Positions 31,153 to 38,945 are shown, counted from the first letter of the stretch. The stretch: DNA of 64,000 nucleotides from Nocardiopsis metallicus (GCF_014201115.1 NZ_JACHDO010000001.1:2852001-2916000), one strand, 5' to 3'. The notes: generated by a model from the sequence alone, not told the origin. Program-made: numbers and translations.

Positions 31153-31278
31153 GGGCATAGGCCAAGGGAGCGCCAGCGACCGAGGATCCGGAGGATAAAG
31201 CTGTCGGCTATGCCGACCAACCCGACCGAGCGCAGCGAGGGTCCCCGCAGGGGTGGGTTGCCAGCTTTACTTATGCCC
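31153..31278 (+). ncRNA. Candidate structured RNA with nested stems
   Basis: Several complementary segments nest in order: GGGCATA/TATGCCC (31153/31272) outermost, then TAAAGCTG/CAGCTTTA (31196/31262), inside which lie TCGGC-TAT-GCCGA, CAACCC/GGGTTG (31218/31255), GACC/GGTC and CCC-GCA-GGG. A pyrimidine tract (CCTTTCCTTTTCTCCCCC) follows on the plus strand, and a further hairpin is at about 31297-31335. No ORF fits. Orientation is not certain. It could be a replication-control RNA or a leader. This was found by eye and needs folding statistics. Confidence 0.4.
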
Positions 31279-31355
31279 TTTCCTTTTCTCCCCCATGTTC
31301 CGCGTCCGAGGCCTTGGCCGAGGACCGGAACGGCTCGTGTATCAGGGGAAACGTT

Positions 31356-31528
31356 GTGTACACCCATCAACCGTACGGTTCGATATCGATCGCGAAGCGG
31401 TGTACGGACGGTTGGGTTTTCCCTGGTCATGGCAATAGATCGGTGTACGGCACTTTCAACGACCGTGGTACCGTCGTACGGTCTGGGCTTCTTCGCCCTA
31501 GCGAGGCACGAGTGGGTGACCGTACGGT
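31356..31528. repeat. CGTACGG-type repeat cluster
   Basis: Related short palindromes lie in 173 bp: GTGTACAC (31356), AACCGTACGGTT (31369, perfect 12-bp palindrome), CGGTGTACGG (31398 and again 31441), GGTACC-GTCGTACGGT (31467-31482) and ACCGTACGGT (31519). The core TACGG differs from the GGTACA core of the 25-kb array. No gene overlaps. Possible binding sites for a partition, replication or regulatory protein upstream of the par locus. Confidence 0.5.
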
Positions 31529-32746
31529 TGTCCTCCCACTGCTGCGCTCCTCCACATAGATGTCGTGCAGCAGTTGTCGCCGCAGGCATCGTCGCAGTCT
31601 CCTCTTCATCGTCGCGATGACTGCACAGCCGTGGATCACTCTCGTGGCAGTCGTCGTTCCGAACCACTGCATCCGTTGTCACTGGCTGTCGCTCCAGCCG
31701 CAGTTCTGACAACGCGGCTTCCCGCTCCGCCCGTTGTCGCGGTGCCTGCTCCGCTTCCTCGCCGGGCACCTTGTTGCACCGCTCCCGGGGCTGGCTCCGC
31801 CGGTCGCTGCCGGTCGTTGCCGGAGCCGGATACCCTCCCCGTTATGAGCTCGTCGCGGACCCGCGACCGGGGTAGTCGACGTGGGCGCATGCGGAAGGAA
31901 TCGACCCGCTGGCAGCGAACCGCTCTCCCCCGCTTGGCTACTCGTGTCGCCACCTCGGCGCCGCTGCGGAACCCACTGCGGTCGTCGTCGGAGCGCGCCT
32001 GAGGGTCTCCAGCGCTCTTCTCAACCCTAGGAACGGCCTTGTTTTCGCGTGCCGAATCCGGTCATCCACTGCAACGATTTGGACGGACTTGGGGTTGACA
32101 CGGCCATGCTTGTCAATGATGTATCTTACTCCTTGTCAAATCGTCTTTTCGGGGTCGCATCGCGGCACCACGTCTCCATTCCGACATCGTTTCGACCCGA
32201 ACGTGGTTAATCCACGGTCGGATGGCGGCCATGCATGGCCAATGTCGAATCGCTCGGTCATTGGCGGTACGAATCGGGTCATCGTTAGCCATGAACCGGC
32301 AATGATGTGGCCATTGATGGGCGGGGCTCGTCTTCCGACCACAACCACCCATGATCCGCCCGGATGATGCATCACTGCCGGGCGTGATGTGACCGGGGTT
32401 GGTACGTGCTCGTTTCGCACCCTGCCCGAAAGGCCGCCATTGCTGGCCAGCGACAGGTCATGACCGGGTGTGACATGGGCGGCCCTCGGAAGTCGTGGTC
32501 AAAGCCGGGCACGAAGCGCCCGAGACGAGGTCTGTTCTGGCCGCACACGGTCGACCGCCGTGAGGCAGCCGCGCGCGGGACGCCCTGCGCAGGTACCGCG
32601 CCCGTCCCAGATCTGGCCATGGATGGCTTGCCATTGGTCATAAATGACCATTAGGGTTGCATCTAACGCTCAATAGCATCGGCCATTGACTCGCCATCAA
32701 ACACAGAGGAAGGAGAGACGGATGACCACGACGCGAGGGGTTCGAG
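31529..32746. other. Non-coding region upstream of the partition genes, candidate centromere
   Basis: About 1.2 kb without a supportable gene; frames here are low-complexity Arg/Ser runs. The first half has repeated GTTGTCGC/GTCGTTGCC-like strings. From 32090 to 32700 a GGCCATTG-like motif recurs in both orientations (near 32104, 32228, 32235, 32307, 32433, 32616, 32686), and TGGTCAT-AA-ATGACCA at 32635-32650 is a perfect palindrome. ParMRC systems place their ParR-bound centromere beside the operon promoter, so 32090-32720 is the best candidate here. Confidence 0.4.
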
Positions 32747-33196
32747 ATGGTTGCTAAGAAGAAGCCGGAGCCCAGGCGGGTCCGGTTGACGATCCCTGCC
32801 GCCGACGAGTCGTCGCAGGCGTGGATCGATCTCCAAGACGACTCGTCGGCCTCGATGCGGATGCTCATCCGCGAGTCAATCCAGCGCGACGGCTACGTCG
32901 ACGTAGTCAATCGGCCCGTCGAGCAGCAGCCCCGGCGGGGACGGCCGCCGAAGAGCGAGGAGGAGGATTTCGCGCAGCCACCGCCAGTTGCCGCCGACGA
33001 CGAGATCGACGGCCCCGATGCTGTCGAGGCCGAGCTGGCAGAGGAGCCCCACCACGAGGCAGAGGATGCCGAGGCGCGGACCGATTGGACACCGCCGACC
33101 GAGGAGCCGGAGCAGGTCGAGCCAGCCGCCGCCGAGCAGCCGAAGACCAAGAAGCCCCAGGCCCCCTCGGGCCTGGACGCCTTCCTCACCGGTTAG
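32747..33196 (+). CDS. ParR-like ribbon-helix-helix partition adaptor
   Basis: The protein has 149 residues. The first ~55 match ParR/StbB-type RHH proteins: RRVRLTIPAADESSQAWIDL, then DSSASMRMLIRESIQRDGYVDV. The remaining ~95 are an acidic, Pro-rich disordered tail (EEEDFAQPPPVAADDE, and EEPEQVEPAAAEQPKTKK) ending GLDAFLTG. ParR binds centromere repeats, and its C-terminus engages the ParM filament. ATG 32747 follows GAGGGG. The ParM-like gene begins 62 bp downstream, so this is a two-gene operon in parR-parM order, the reverse of plasmid R1. Confidence 0.78.
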   Translation: MVAKKKPEPRRVRLTIPAADESSQAWIDLQDDSSASMRMLIRESIQRDGYVDVVNRPVEQQPRRGRPPKSEEEDFAQPPPVAADDEIDGPDAVEAELAEEPHHEAEDAEARTDWTPPTEEPEQVEPAAAEQPKTKKPQAPSGLDAFLTG

Positions 33197-33258
33197 TGAG
33201 GGCCGACCGCAACGAACGCGCATTCGACGACGACAACTACTGAGAGGTTCCCCGCAGC

Positions 33259-34563
33259 ATGAGTACGCAGAACACGAGCATGAGGCTCATCGGCGGCATC
33301 GACGTCGGCAACGGCTACGTCAAGGGAGTCGTGCGCGGCACCGTGGACGGTGAGACTGTCTACGATTCCGTCGACCTGCCCTCGGCGGTCTCGAGCACGT
33401 CCCGGTCGATGCCGAAGGTCCCCGAGGCCGACGCCCACGCGATGAGCGTGGCCGTCTACGACGACTTCTTCAATAGGTTCTCCGGGTCGTTCACCACTCC
33501 CCTGGTCGGCCACTCTGATCTGCGCACGATGGGCCGGGCTGCGCTGACGATGCGCGGGTCGAAGTTCACCCAGTTCGAGGTCACCGGGACCCGTTCGAAG
33601 GCCGACCAGGAGCTCTCGGCCGTCCTGGTCCTCGGCGTCTTCGCCGCCAAGGCCCTGCGCGACTACGTGCGTGCTCACCGCGCTCTGCCCGAGGCCGAAC
33701 TGCGGGTGACCGTTCGTGCGGGTCTGGCGCTACCGATCGCTGAGTACGTCCAGCGCCGGTCAGCCTACGCCGCGCAGTTCATTGGAGCTCTGGGAGGCGC
33801 GGACCCGGCGGTGCACATGGTCACGATCAAGAACTTCTCGACTCCGGTAGCGGTGCGTCTGCAGTTCGAGGACGTGCAGGTCCTACCCGAGGGCGCAAGC
33901 GCGCAGTTCGCCATCGCCGACAAGGGCCTGGGACTGGCCCAGGCCCTGCTCGACGATCTGCGGGCCTCGGACCCGGATGCGGCGGAGGGGCTGGCCGACG
34001 TCACCGCCGAGGCACTGGTGAGCGTGCGAAACACCATCGGCGTCGACGTCGGCGAGGGCACGGTGAACTTCCCCGTCTTCACCGACGGCGACTTCAACCC
34101 GGAGGCGGCGGCGACGCTCGAGCAGGGCTACGGCACGGCGCTGACGAACGCCCTGGAGCAGATGGTCACCAGCGGGCACAAGAACCTCGCGTTCGCCAAC
34201 CGCAAGCAGCTCGCTGACTTCCTCCAGACCGAGCCGAGCCCTTTCACGCGCGGCCGCTACGACATCGCCTCCGGTTTCGTCGAGGAGGAGGCCGGCTACC
34301 TCTGCGACGAGATCGGGACGCGGTTCGAGGACGTCCTGGTCGAGGTCGGCGGCACCACCGAGGTGATCTACGTCTACGGCGGCGGCTCGGGCCCGATCAA
34401 GGAGCTGCTGCGCCCGGTCCTGCAGAAGGCAGCGGGCTCCACGCCGGTGCTCTACCTCGACTCCGGCTACTCGCGCCATCTCAACCGCGAAGGGCTCTTC
34501 CTCGCCGCGACCACAGCGGAGGAGAACGCGAAGAAGGGCAAGCACAGCACCGCGGTGGCCTGA
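33259..34563 (+). CDS. ParM-like actin-family partition ATPase
   Basis: The protein has 434 residues. Actin-fold nucleotide motifs: GGIDVGNGYVKG (phosphate 1, about 12-23), TIGVDVGEGTVNFPV (phosphate 2, about 259-273) and VIYVYGGGSGPIKELL (adenosine, about 371-386). ParM/Alp-type filaments push sister plasmids apart during segregation, using a ParR-bound centromere. The upstream ParR-like gene makes this assignment strong. Actin-type partition is uncommon in high-GC actinobacteria, where ParAB dominates. A Rho-independent terminator follows at 34573. Confidence 0.85.
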   Translation: MSTQNTSMRLIGGIDVGNGYVKGVVRGTVDGETVYDSVDLPSAVSSTSRSMPKVPEADAHAMSVAVYDDFFNRFSGSFTTPLVGHSDLRTMGRAALTMRGSKFTQFEVTGTRSKADQELSAVLVLGVFAAKALRDYVRAHRALPEAELRVTVRAGLALPIAEYVQRRSAYAAQFIGALGGADPAVHMVTIKNFSTPVAVRLQFEDVQVLPEGASAQFAIADKGLGLAQALLDDLRASDPDAAEGLADVTAEALVSVRNTIGVDVGEGTVNFPVFTDGDFNPEAAATLEQGYGTALTNALEQMVTSGHKNLAFANRKQLADFLQTEPSPFTRGRYDIASGFVEEEAGYLCDEIGTRFEDVLVEVGGTTEVIYVYGGGSGPIKELLRPVLQKAAGSTPVLYLDSGYSRHLNREGLFLAATTAEENAKKGKHSTAVA

Positions 34564-34572
34564 GCCTGACCA

Positions 34573-34617
34573 CGCCCGGTCCTCCTCCCGAGCATTCCTG
34601 GGGATGAGGGCCGGGCG
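34573..34617 (+). terminator. Terminator after the parM-like gene
   Basis: A long stem (34573-34589 with 34600-34617), CGCCCGG and CGGGCG at its base with two mismatches, 11-nt loop. It starts 10 bp after the stop. The U tract is weak. Confidence 0.6.
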
Positions 34618-34710
34618 TTCCCGCGCCGTTCGACCTGAGGATCAAATCCCTAGGGGACTCCTCATTTAAATCATCATTGTCATGAGGCCTGGACAACCGC
34701 GCATCCGCGG

Positions 34711-34941
34711 ATGGGGCCGCTCAAAAACCAGGTCGTGACCTGCGGCAGGCCGATCTACGCGGCCGGGCGGATGGTTGAGATGACCGGGCACGGCCCGTTG
34801 AGCGTCGTCGAGCTGCCCGCCCGGATGTGGAACGTGGCGTTCTCGGCGACGGCCGGCCTCGGCTCGAAGGCGACCCTGCTGAGCAAGGGCGCGATGCTCA
34901 TGATCGGCGACCTCAAAGTGCCGCTGGTGAGGGGACGGTGA
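34711..34941 (+). CDS. Hypothetical protein, 76 aa
   Basis: ATG 34711 opens a frame with a beta-rich, hydrophobic sequence (VVTCGRPIYAAGRMVEMTG, then GAMLMIGDLKVPLVRGR). Its stop TGA overlaps the GTG of the next gene (GTGA), which supports both. No family recognised. Same strand as the partition genes but beyond their terminator. Confidence 0.45.
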   Translation: MGPLKNQVVTCGRPIYAAGRMVEMTGHGPLSVVELPARMWNVAFSATAGLGSKATLLSKGAMLMIGDLKVPLVRGR

Positions 34942-35195
34942 ACCCAGCGATGACGGATCAGACAGAGGGGAATGGAGCAATGGACGACGAGCACAAGGGC
35001 GGTGAGACGCGACCCGGCCTGATCGAGAGGATCAAGCGGACCTACGTCGAGCGACCGATCGTCTTCGCCCTGGCGCTCTTGGGCGGCTCCGCCGTGGTCA
35101 TAGGTGCCTCCGCTGTGGTCCTGGTCGTCGGCGGCTTCATGGTCGGTGACCTCGGGATGTCGACAACGCTGGCACCCGGGCCTATGCCGCCGTGA
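34938..35195 (+). CDS. Small single-pass membrane protein, 85 aa
   Basis: A central hydrophobic segment (IVFALALLGGSAVVIGASAV, continuing VVLVVGGFMV) spans the membrane once or twice. A charged N-terminal part (ERIKRTYVERP) precedes it, and a short Pro-rich tail follows. GTG 34938 overlaps the upstream stop; ATG 34980, behind GAGGGGAATGGAG, is an alternative start giving 71 aa. Function unknown. Confidence 0.55.
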   Translation: MNPAMTDQTEGNGAMDDEHKGGETRPGLIERIKRTYVERPIVFALALLGGSAVVIGASAVVLVVGGFMVGDLGMSTTLAPGPMPP

Positions 35196-35250
35196 CGGGG
35201 CAGAGCCGCGGGTTCACGCGGGCCTCCAGCCAGGCCCTCGCGGAGAAAAA

Positions 35251-35296
35251 AGAAGCCTCCCCGCCAGCAACCGCGGTTGCTGGCGGGGAGGCTTCT
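35251..35296. terminator. 46-bp perfect palindromic terminator
   Basis: Positions 35251-35296 are fully self-complementary (arms AGAAGCCTCCCCGCCAGCAA and complement, centre ACCGCGGT). A run of A at 35246-35251 gives a U tract on the minus-strand transcript. It closes the NADAR gene (stop at 35335) and can also stop plus-strand transcription from the genes ending at 35195. Confidence 0.88.
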
Positions 35297-35334
35297 CTGT
35301 CGTACAGCAGGGATGCAGCGATGAGCTCGTCGTG

Positions 35335-35784
35335 TTAGCTCATCCGCTGGTGGGCGCGAATAGCCATGATCAATTCGCCGAGCATGTTCTGGCCGGGGGT
35401 TTGAGCGTGCCGGTCACAGAAGCAGTCGCCCCAGAACTGGTCGTGCCAGCGGTTAGTCTCGACCAGCCGGAGTGATCCGGTGGCCTGGAGCCTGGCGCTG
35501 AGCTCGGGCACGGAGAACTTCGCCATGAGCACTCGCTGCATTGCCCAGACGCGTACTCCGGCATCCCATTCCGGCCGCAGAGTTACGCGCCGTCCGCGCT
35601 TCTTACTCTCCGCTGTTGTCGGGGCAGCCAATACGTGGCGGCGTTCGTCGTCACTGAGAGTCTTCAGTGCGTTGAAGGCGTGTTCTCCAGACGGCACCTC
35701 CGTGCTGAGCTGGGAGACGAAGAAGGACGTGGTGTCGAAGTTCGACAGGAATCCAAGCTGGCCGGTGAACATGGGGGCGGGCAT
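35335..35784 (-). CDS. NADAR-family (YbiA-like) protein
   Basis: The protein has 149 residues from ATG 35784, behind AGGAGG. NADAR signatures: LGFLSNFD (about 10-17), SGEHAFNALKT, and the C-terminal NRWHDQFWGDCFCD followed by GQNMLGELIMAIR. NADAR/YbiA proteins are N-glycosidases acting on riboflavin intermediates or ADP-ribose adducts, and occur on many phages and plasmids. This copy ends at the palindromic terminator at 35251. It lies downstream of the interrupted tRNA-like sequence. Confidence 0.85.
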   Translation of the reverse strand: MPAPMFTGQLGFLSNFDTTSFFVSQLSTEVPSGEHAFNALKTLSDDERRHVLAAPTTAESKKRGRRVTLRPEWDAGVRVWAMQRVLMAKFSVPELSARLQATGSLRLVETNRWHDQFWGDCFCDRHAQTPGQNMLGELIMAIRAHQRMS

Positions 35785-35811
35785 GGTGGTCCTCCTGGTG
35801 GTTGTGTGCCG

Positions 35812-35959
35812 TGGCGCTCGCGGGGATCGAACCCGCGACCTCTCGTGCATCGCCCTGCGCCGGGCCTGTCGCCTGGGTCTGCCCTCCCGGTGGTCGCGAT
35901 GCGGAGTCGAACCGCGGGCAGTCAGAACGCCGAGTGCTCTGCCGCTGAGCTAGAGCGCC
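35812..35959 (-). tRNA. Interrupted or chimeric tRNA-like sequence
   Basis: The 5' end GGCGCTC-TA-GCTC with D-arm (AGCTCAGCGGCAGAGC) and CTCG is at 35959-35931. The 3' end, CGAG-AGGTC, a perfect T-arm (GCGGG-TTCGATC-CCCGC), and GAGCGCC-A, is at 35845-35812. The acceptor halves pair 7/7 and the anticodon stem pairs CTCG/CGAG. Between them are about 85 nt instead of a 7-9-nt loop. The insert holds a second T-arm-like hairpin (35901-35915) and a GCATCGC/GCGATGC stem. It may be an interrupted tRNA or two tandem tRNAs fused by deletion. The anticodon is not readable. Confidence 0.55.
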
Positions 35960-35984
35960 GAAGTAATGGTCGTGCATCGCAATG

Positions 35985-36306
35985 GCGGTGACCTCAGGCG
36001 GTCTTAGCCGCTCCCACCTCAGTCGCGGCGTGTCCTCGTGCGGTAGTTCCGGCACGAGGTCCCACGTCGCCCGTCCAGGGAAGCGGTGAAGATCTTCTTC
36101 GGGGAAACCCCGGCGAGGCTGTGCCGAGCCCTGCGAAACGTCGGCAGGATCGTTCCTCCGGACTGCGCAGCTGTCAGTGAACAGACCCCAGGTCCAGGCG
36201 CAGTCACACAGGGCGTAGAGGACCTCGCGCGCGTCGGACTTGGCCGCGACGGCCGCAACGGCCCCCGTCCGTACGGTGCCGCCCTGGCCCACATGAGGTC
36301 GAACAT
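35985..36306 (-). other. Ambiguous coding region
   Basis: An ATG at 36306 follows GAAGGAAAG and starts MFDLMWARAA. The best coding character soon moves to the frame starting GTG 36292 (KSDAREVLYALCDCAWTWG) and later may move again. The open frame that continues into the tRNA-like sequence is an artefact. Probably a frameshifted small gene; no family recognised. Confidence 0.35.
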
Positions 36307-36317
36307 GGTGCTTTCCT

Positions 36318-36695
36318 TCAGATGAAGATCTGGGTACCGCGCACGATCTCGATGGCCGGGATACTCAGGCGGTAGCCTCCGACAGGGTAGGCGGGGTGAT
36401 CGGAGGCGACGACGATACAGTCCCACGAGCCGGAGTGGCGCTTGCGCGGCCGCGGCTCGCGCTGGCGGCCAACGGCCGGTTCGATCTCGCCGCGAAACTG
36501 GAAGGGCACTACGACAACACGGTATTCACTCTCTCCGATAGCCCTCCAGGGCAGCTCGATGAGCAGGTCCTGGGGCCACTGGAGGATGGTCACGGGCAGC
36601 GTCGACAGCGCGTGGGTCTTCGAGCCGGCCGGGGCGGAAGCCAGACGCTTGCGCTCCTGTTCTGCGCTCTCGGTGAAAGGGAGGTGGAATGCCAT
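36318..36695 (-). CDS. Hypothetical protein, 125 aa
   Basis: ATG 36695 with AAGGAG 12 nt upstream. The protein starts MAFHLPFTESAEQERKRLAS and has a beta-rich second half (SEYRVVVVPFQFRGEIEP, then RLSIPAIEIVRGTQIFI). No family recognised. It lies directly after a 33-aa frame on the same strand. Confidence 0.55.
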   Translation of the reverse strand: MAFHLPFTESAEQERKRLASAPAGSKTHALSTLPVTILQWPQDLLIELPWRAIGESEYRVVVVPFQFRGEIEPAVGRQREPRPRKRHSGSWDCIVVASDHPAYPVGGYRLSIPAIEIVRGTQIFI

Positions 36696-36700
36696 GGCAA

Positions 36701-36802
36701 TCAGTGCTCCTTGTCAGCCTTCTGCTGGGGTCGGTTGATCCGGTGGGCCTTCGTCGAGCTGGCTTCGGCCTCGTCGCCGGGCTTGGCGATGCGCGTGGTC
36801 AT
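36701..36802 (-). CDS. Small charged peptide, 33 aa
   Basis: ATG 36802 follows GGAGG by 5 nt and encodes MTTRIAKPGDEAEASS followed by a basic tail ending QQKADKEH. The clean ribosome-binding site and 5-bp gap to the next gene support expression. Function unknown. Confidence 0.45.
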   Translation of the reverse strand: MTTRIAKPGDEAEASSTKAHRINRPQQKADKEH

Positions 36803-36896
36803 GCCGACCTCCAAGCGGTGATGATGTCTTTGCGAAGAAGCTCCCGAGCTCGGCTGCGCCGAGCCTGACGGCACGAGAAGTGCGGTGACAAGAGAA

Positions 36897-36924
36897 GACC
36901 CCGCTGCGATGGGGTAGCGGGGTC
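36897..36924 (-). terminator. GC hairpin
   Basis: GACCCCGCT / AGCGGGGTC, a perfect 9-bp stem with a 10-nt loop, 23 bp past the stop codon at 36947-36949 on the minus strand. Likely terminator for the membrane-segment frame upstream. Confidence 0.55.
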
Positions 36925-36946
36925 ATGATGGTTGTCGCTGACGCGG

Positions 36947-37100
36947 TCACCAGCGTGCAATCTCAATAATGGGTCGGCAGTCGGCGACCTGAGCGCGGTG
37001 GGTGTAGCGGAAGAGCGCGATCACGTCGAAGCCGGTGCCCCAGATGACGAGGCTCGCGACGAGCGTAAGTAGAGGCAGAAGCGGGGCTCCCGTCTTGCAT
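36947..37100 (-). pseudogene. Membrane-protein fragment without a clear start
   Basis: A frame ending at TGA 36949 encodes a transmembrane helix and tail (PLLPLLTLVASLVIWGTGF, then DVIALFRYTH). No start codon lies between it and the upstream in-frame TGA. The nearest ATG (about 37103) is in another frame, one base off. A one-base indel near the start would explain it. Confidence 0.35.
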
Positions 37101-37323
37101 GCGTAGTTGGTACCGGGTATGAGTCAGACGACGTTGGCCGCGGTCCGTGCCCAGCCGAATCATCGGGCCGTAAACATGGACGACGTCCACACGCATCGGC
37201 GGGGTTGTGGTGAAGCGAAGACCCCGCGGGCGCGTCGGGGGCGGCGTCCTGGGGTGTCGACCGCTCTGCCCCGCCGCTGCGAATTCCTCCAGTCGAAGGT
37301 TCGGGGATCCAGCCGGACGGGGT

Positions 37324-38208
37324 TCAGATTCCCGCGGCCAGGTCCGGCATCAGACGAGAGAGTTCGCGTGCGTCGGTGTCTGCACCGATCGCTGTGGCGA
37401 TGCTGATCAGCTCCTCCAGCAGAATTCGCATCTGGCCGGTGGAGCCCGCACCTCCCAAAGCCAGAGCGAGACTGCGGCCCGTCCGGATCTGCTGGTACTC
37501 GTCGCCATCAGCGACGAACCAGATGAAGACCGGTTCGAGAATGCTGATGGCCTGATCGAAGAGGTCTTCATCTCGGTAACTCTCGCCGATGCATCGCTGC
37601 ATCAGCACCACTTCGCGCTCCCGGCCCTCAGCAGCGAAACGCTCACGGGCCTGGCTGACCAGCTCCCTCGCCTTCTGGGGCTCCCCTTTCTTCAGGGCGA
37701 GCGTGCCGAGCGCCTCTAAGCAGGACGCCTGCCCCAGAGAGTGCTCGACCTCTGCCCATCGCGCGCGGGAGCTCAACAGGTAGTTCTCGGCTCTGACCGG
37801 GTCGTCCTGCCACAGGTGGCACTCGCCCAAGGAGGTGAGGATGTGGGCGAGCGGAGCGGCGCCGCACTCGCGAGCCGATTCCAGGGCAACCTCGTGGCTG
37901 GTCTTCCAGGTAACCCAGTCTTTGCGGATGTTCAGCCATGCATGCAGGGCTTCGGCCATCTTCCAGGCGGCTTCGTGGCGCGCAGTCGCGTTGGCGATAC
38001 GGATCGTTCCGCAGATTACGGGAGCGGTGCTGTCGAGCCATGCGAGCGCCGCATCGTAAGAATGGAACTCGGAGTGTGCTGCGGTGGAGTAGTCGGCCAG
38101 GGTCCAGCGTCGGGGGTTGATTTTGCGGTCCGCGGCCTGCGCGAGCGGCAGGAAGACGTCGATGAGTTCACCGGTCACGCGATCTGCTGCGTCCAGAGTG
38201 GGTTTCAC
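37324..38208 (-). CDS. TPR-repeat protein, NB-ARC/AfsR C-terminal-like
   Basis: The protein has 294 residues from GTG 38208, behind AAAGGAAC. The first ~60 residues (GELIDVFLPLAQAADRKINP, then AAHSEFHSYDAALAWLDST) match the segment that joins the ATPase and TPR parts in actinomycete AfsR/NB-ARC regulators. Four or five TPR-like helix pairs follow (LGQASCLEALGTLALKKGEP). The ATPase and DNA-binding parts are absent; the upstream 550 bp are non-coding. It is either a truncated regulator or a stand-alone TPR adaptor. Confidence 0.65.
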   Translation of the reverse strand: MKPTLDAADRVTGELIDVFLPLAQAADRKINPRRWTLADYSTAAHSEFHSYDAALAWLDSTAPVICGTIRIANATARHEAAWKMAEALHAWLNIRKDWVTWKTSHEVALESARECGAAPLAHILTSLGECHLWQDDPVRAENYLLSSRARWAEVEHSLGQASCLEALGTLALKKGEPQKARELVSQARERFAAEGREREVVLMQRCIGESYRDEDLFDQAISILEPVFIWFVADGDEYQQIRTGRSLALALGGAGSTGQMRILLEELISIATAIGADTDARELSRLMPDLAAGI

Positions 38209-38270
38209 GCGGAGGTTCCTTTCGTTGCCGGGACTGGACCGGCGCGACGGTGCGGAGCGCAATTACGGCA

Positions 38271-38368
38271 GGGCCTGAGTGCTCGCGCCCGCGGGCAGGT
38301 TCGACCTTGTACGGATAGGTCTCGGACACCGGGGCCTGAGTGCTCGTCACGCACGGGTGGGTTCGACC
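38271..38368. repeat. Two ~37-bp imperfect direct repeats
   Basis: GGGCCTGAGTGCTCG starts both copies (38271 and 38332) and GGTTCGACC ends both (38306 and 38368), with a variable centre. The period is about 61 bp. They lie in the 38209-38760 non-coding stretch upstream of the TPR gene and could be regulator-binding sites. Confidence 0.5.
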
Positions 38369-38694
38369 ACACCGTCACACCGGGTCATCGGGAACGGTTC
38401 CGAGGAGAAACCCGCGGTGAGAGGCCACTCGGGTACCGCGTGCTTGGGGCGGTTCGCAGTTCGGCGATGACGTTGCGTCCAGGAGGCGGTCGGCTCCGAC
38501 CTCGTCGAGACCGCGATGTTCCTCGCCCCAGGTCATGAGCGGGCACGGTCACGGATGGCTCCGGATTCGTCAGTGATGGGCTCACCGCTGCCGTAAGCGG
38601 CTTATGCTCGGTCATCCCCGACCAGCGACGTGAGGCTCGGTCGCAGCCGGTCCGATTGTGGTCATGTGCGGCTGGATCGTGGTCTTGGCACTGC

Positions 38695-38729
38695 GCCCAT
38701 CGCCGGGCTGCTACAGCCCGGCGATGGGC
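38695..38729. terminator. Perfect 15-bp hairpin
   Basis: GCCCATCGCCGGGCT and its exact complement with a 5-nt loop (GCTAC). It lies 31 bp beyond the stop of the minus-strand frame at 38761. No U tract, but stem strength suggests a terminator. Confidence 0.6.
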
Positions 38730-38760
38730 GGGACTTCTGTAGGTAGCAGCGCCTTCGCGA

Positions 38761-38945
38761 TTATCTTTCCCAGGTCAGTTGCTTGTCGACCCAGGCTTTG
38801 GCGACCGCGCTGAGCATGCCGTAGCGCTCGACCATCTCGACGACGGTGGCTCTCCACGGCTCGATGGTCGAGACCGCTCTGGCGATGACGGCTCGGTCGC
38901 CCTTGTCCGCGGCAAGCAGGGCGCGGGGGCGTCAGAGATCGTCAT
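38761..38945 (-). pseudogene. Small helical gene with a one-base frameshift
   Basis: ATG 38945 overlaps the previous gene (ATGAC arrangement) and encodes MTISDAP. The coherent continuation (RALLAADKGDRAVIARAVST to WVDKQLTWER, stop TAA 38763-38761) is one base out of frame. Adding one C to the C run at about 38926-38930 restores a single ~61-aa ORF. A homopolymer indel, real or from sequencing, is the simplest reason. Confidence 0.55.

Noticed and set aside
30930..31769. 279-aa minus-strand ORF over the non-coding region
   Set aside because: It crosses hairpins and repeat palindromes, has low-complexity Arg-rich sequence and no ribosome-binding site.
35651..36292. 213-aa minus-strand ORF with the string LAQRQSTR
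   Set aside because: That string is a known false translation of a tRNA gene, and the frame runs through the tRNA-like sequence and the NADAR gene start.
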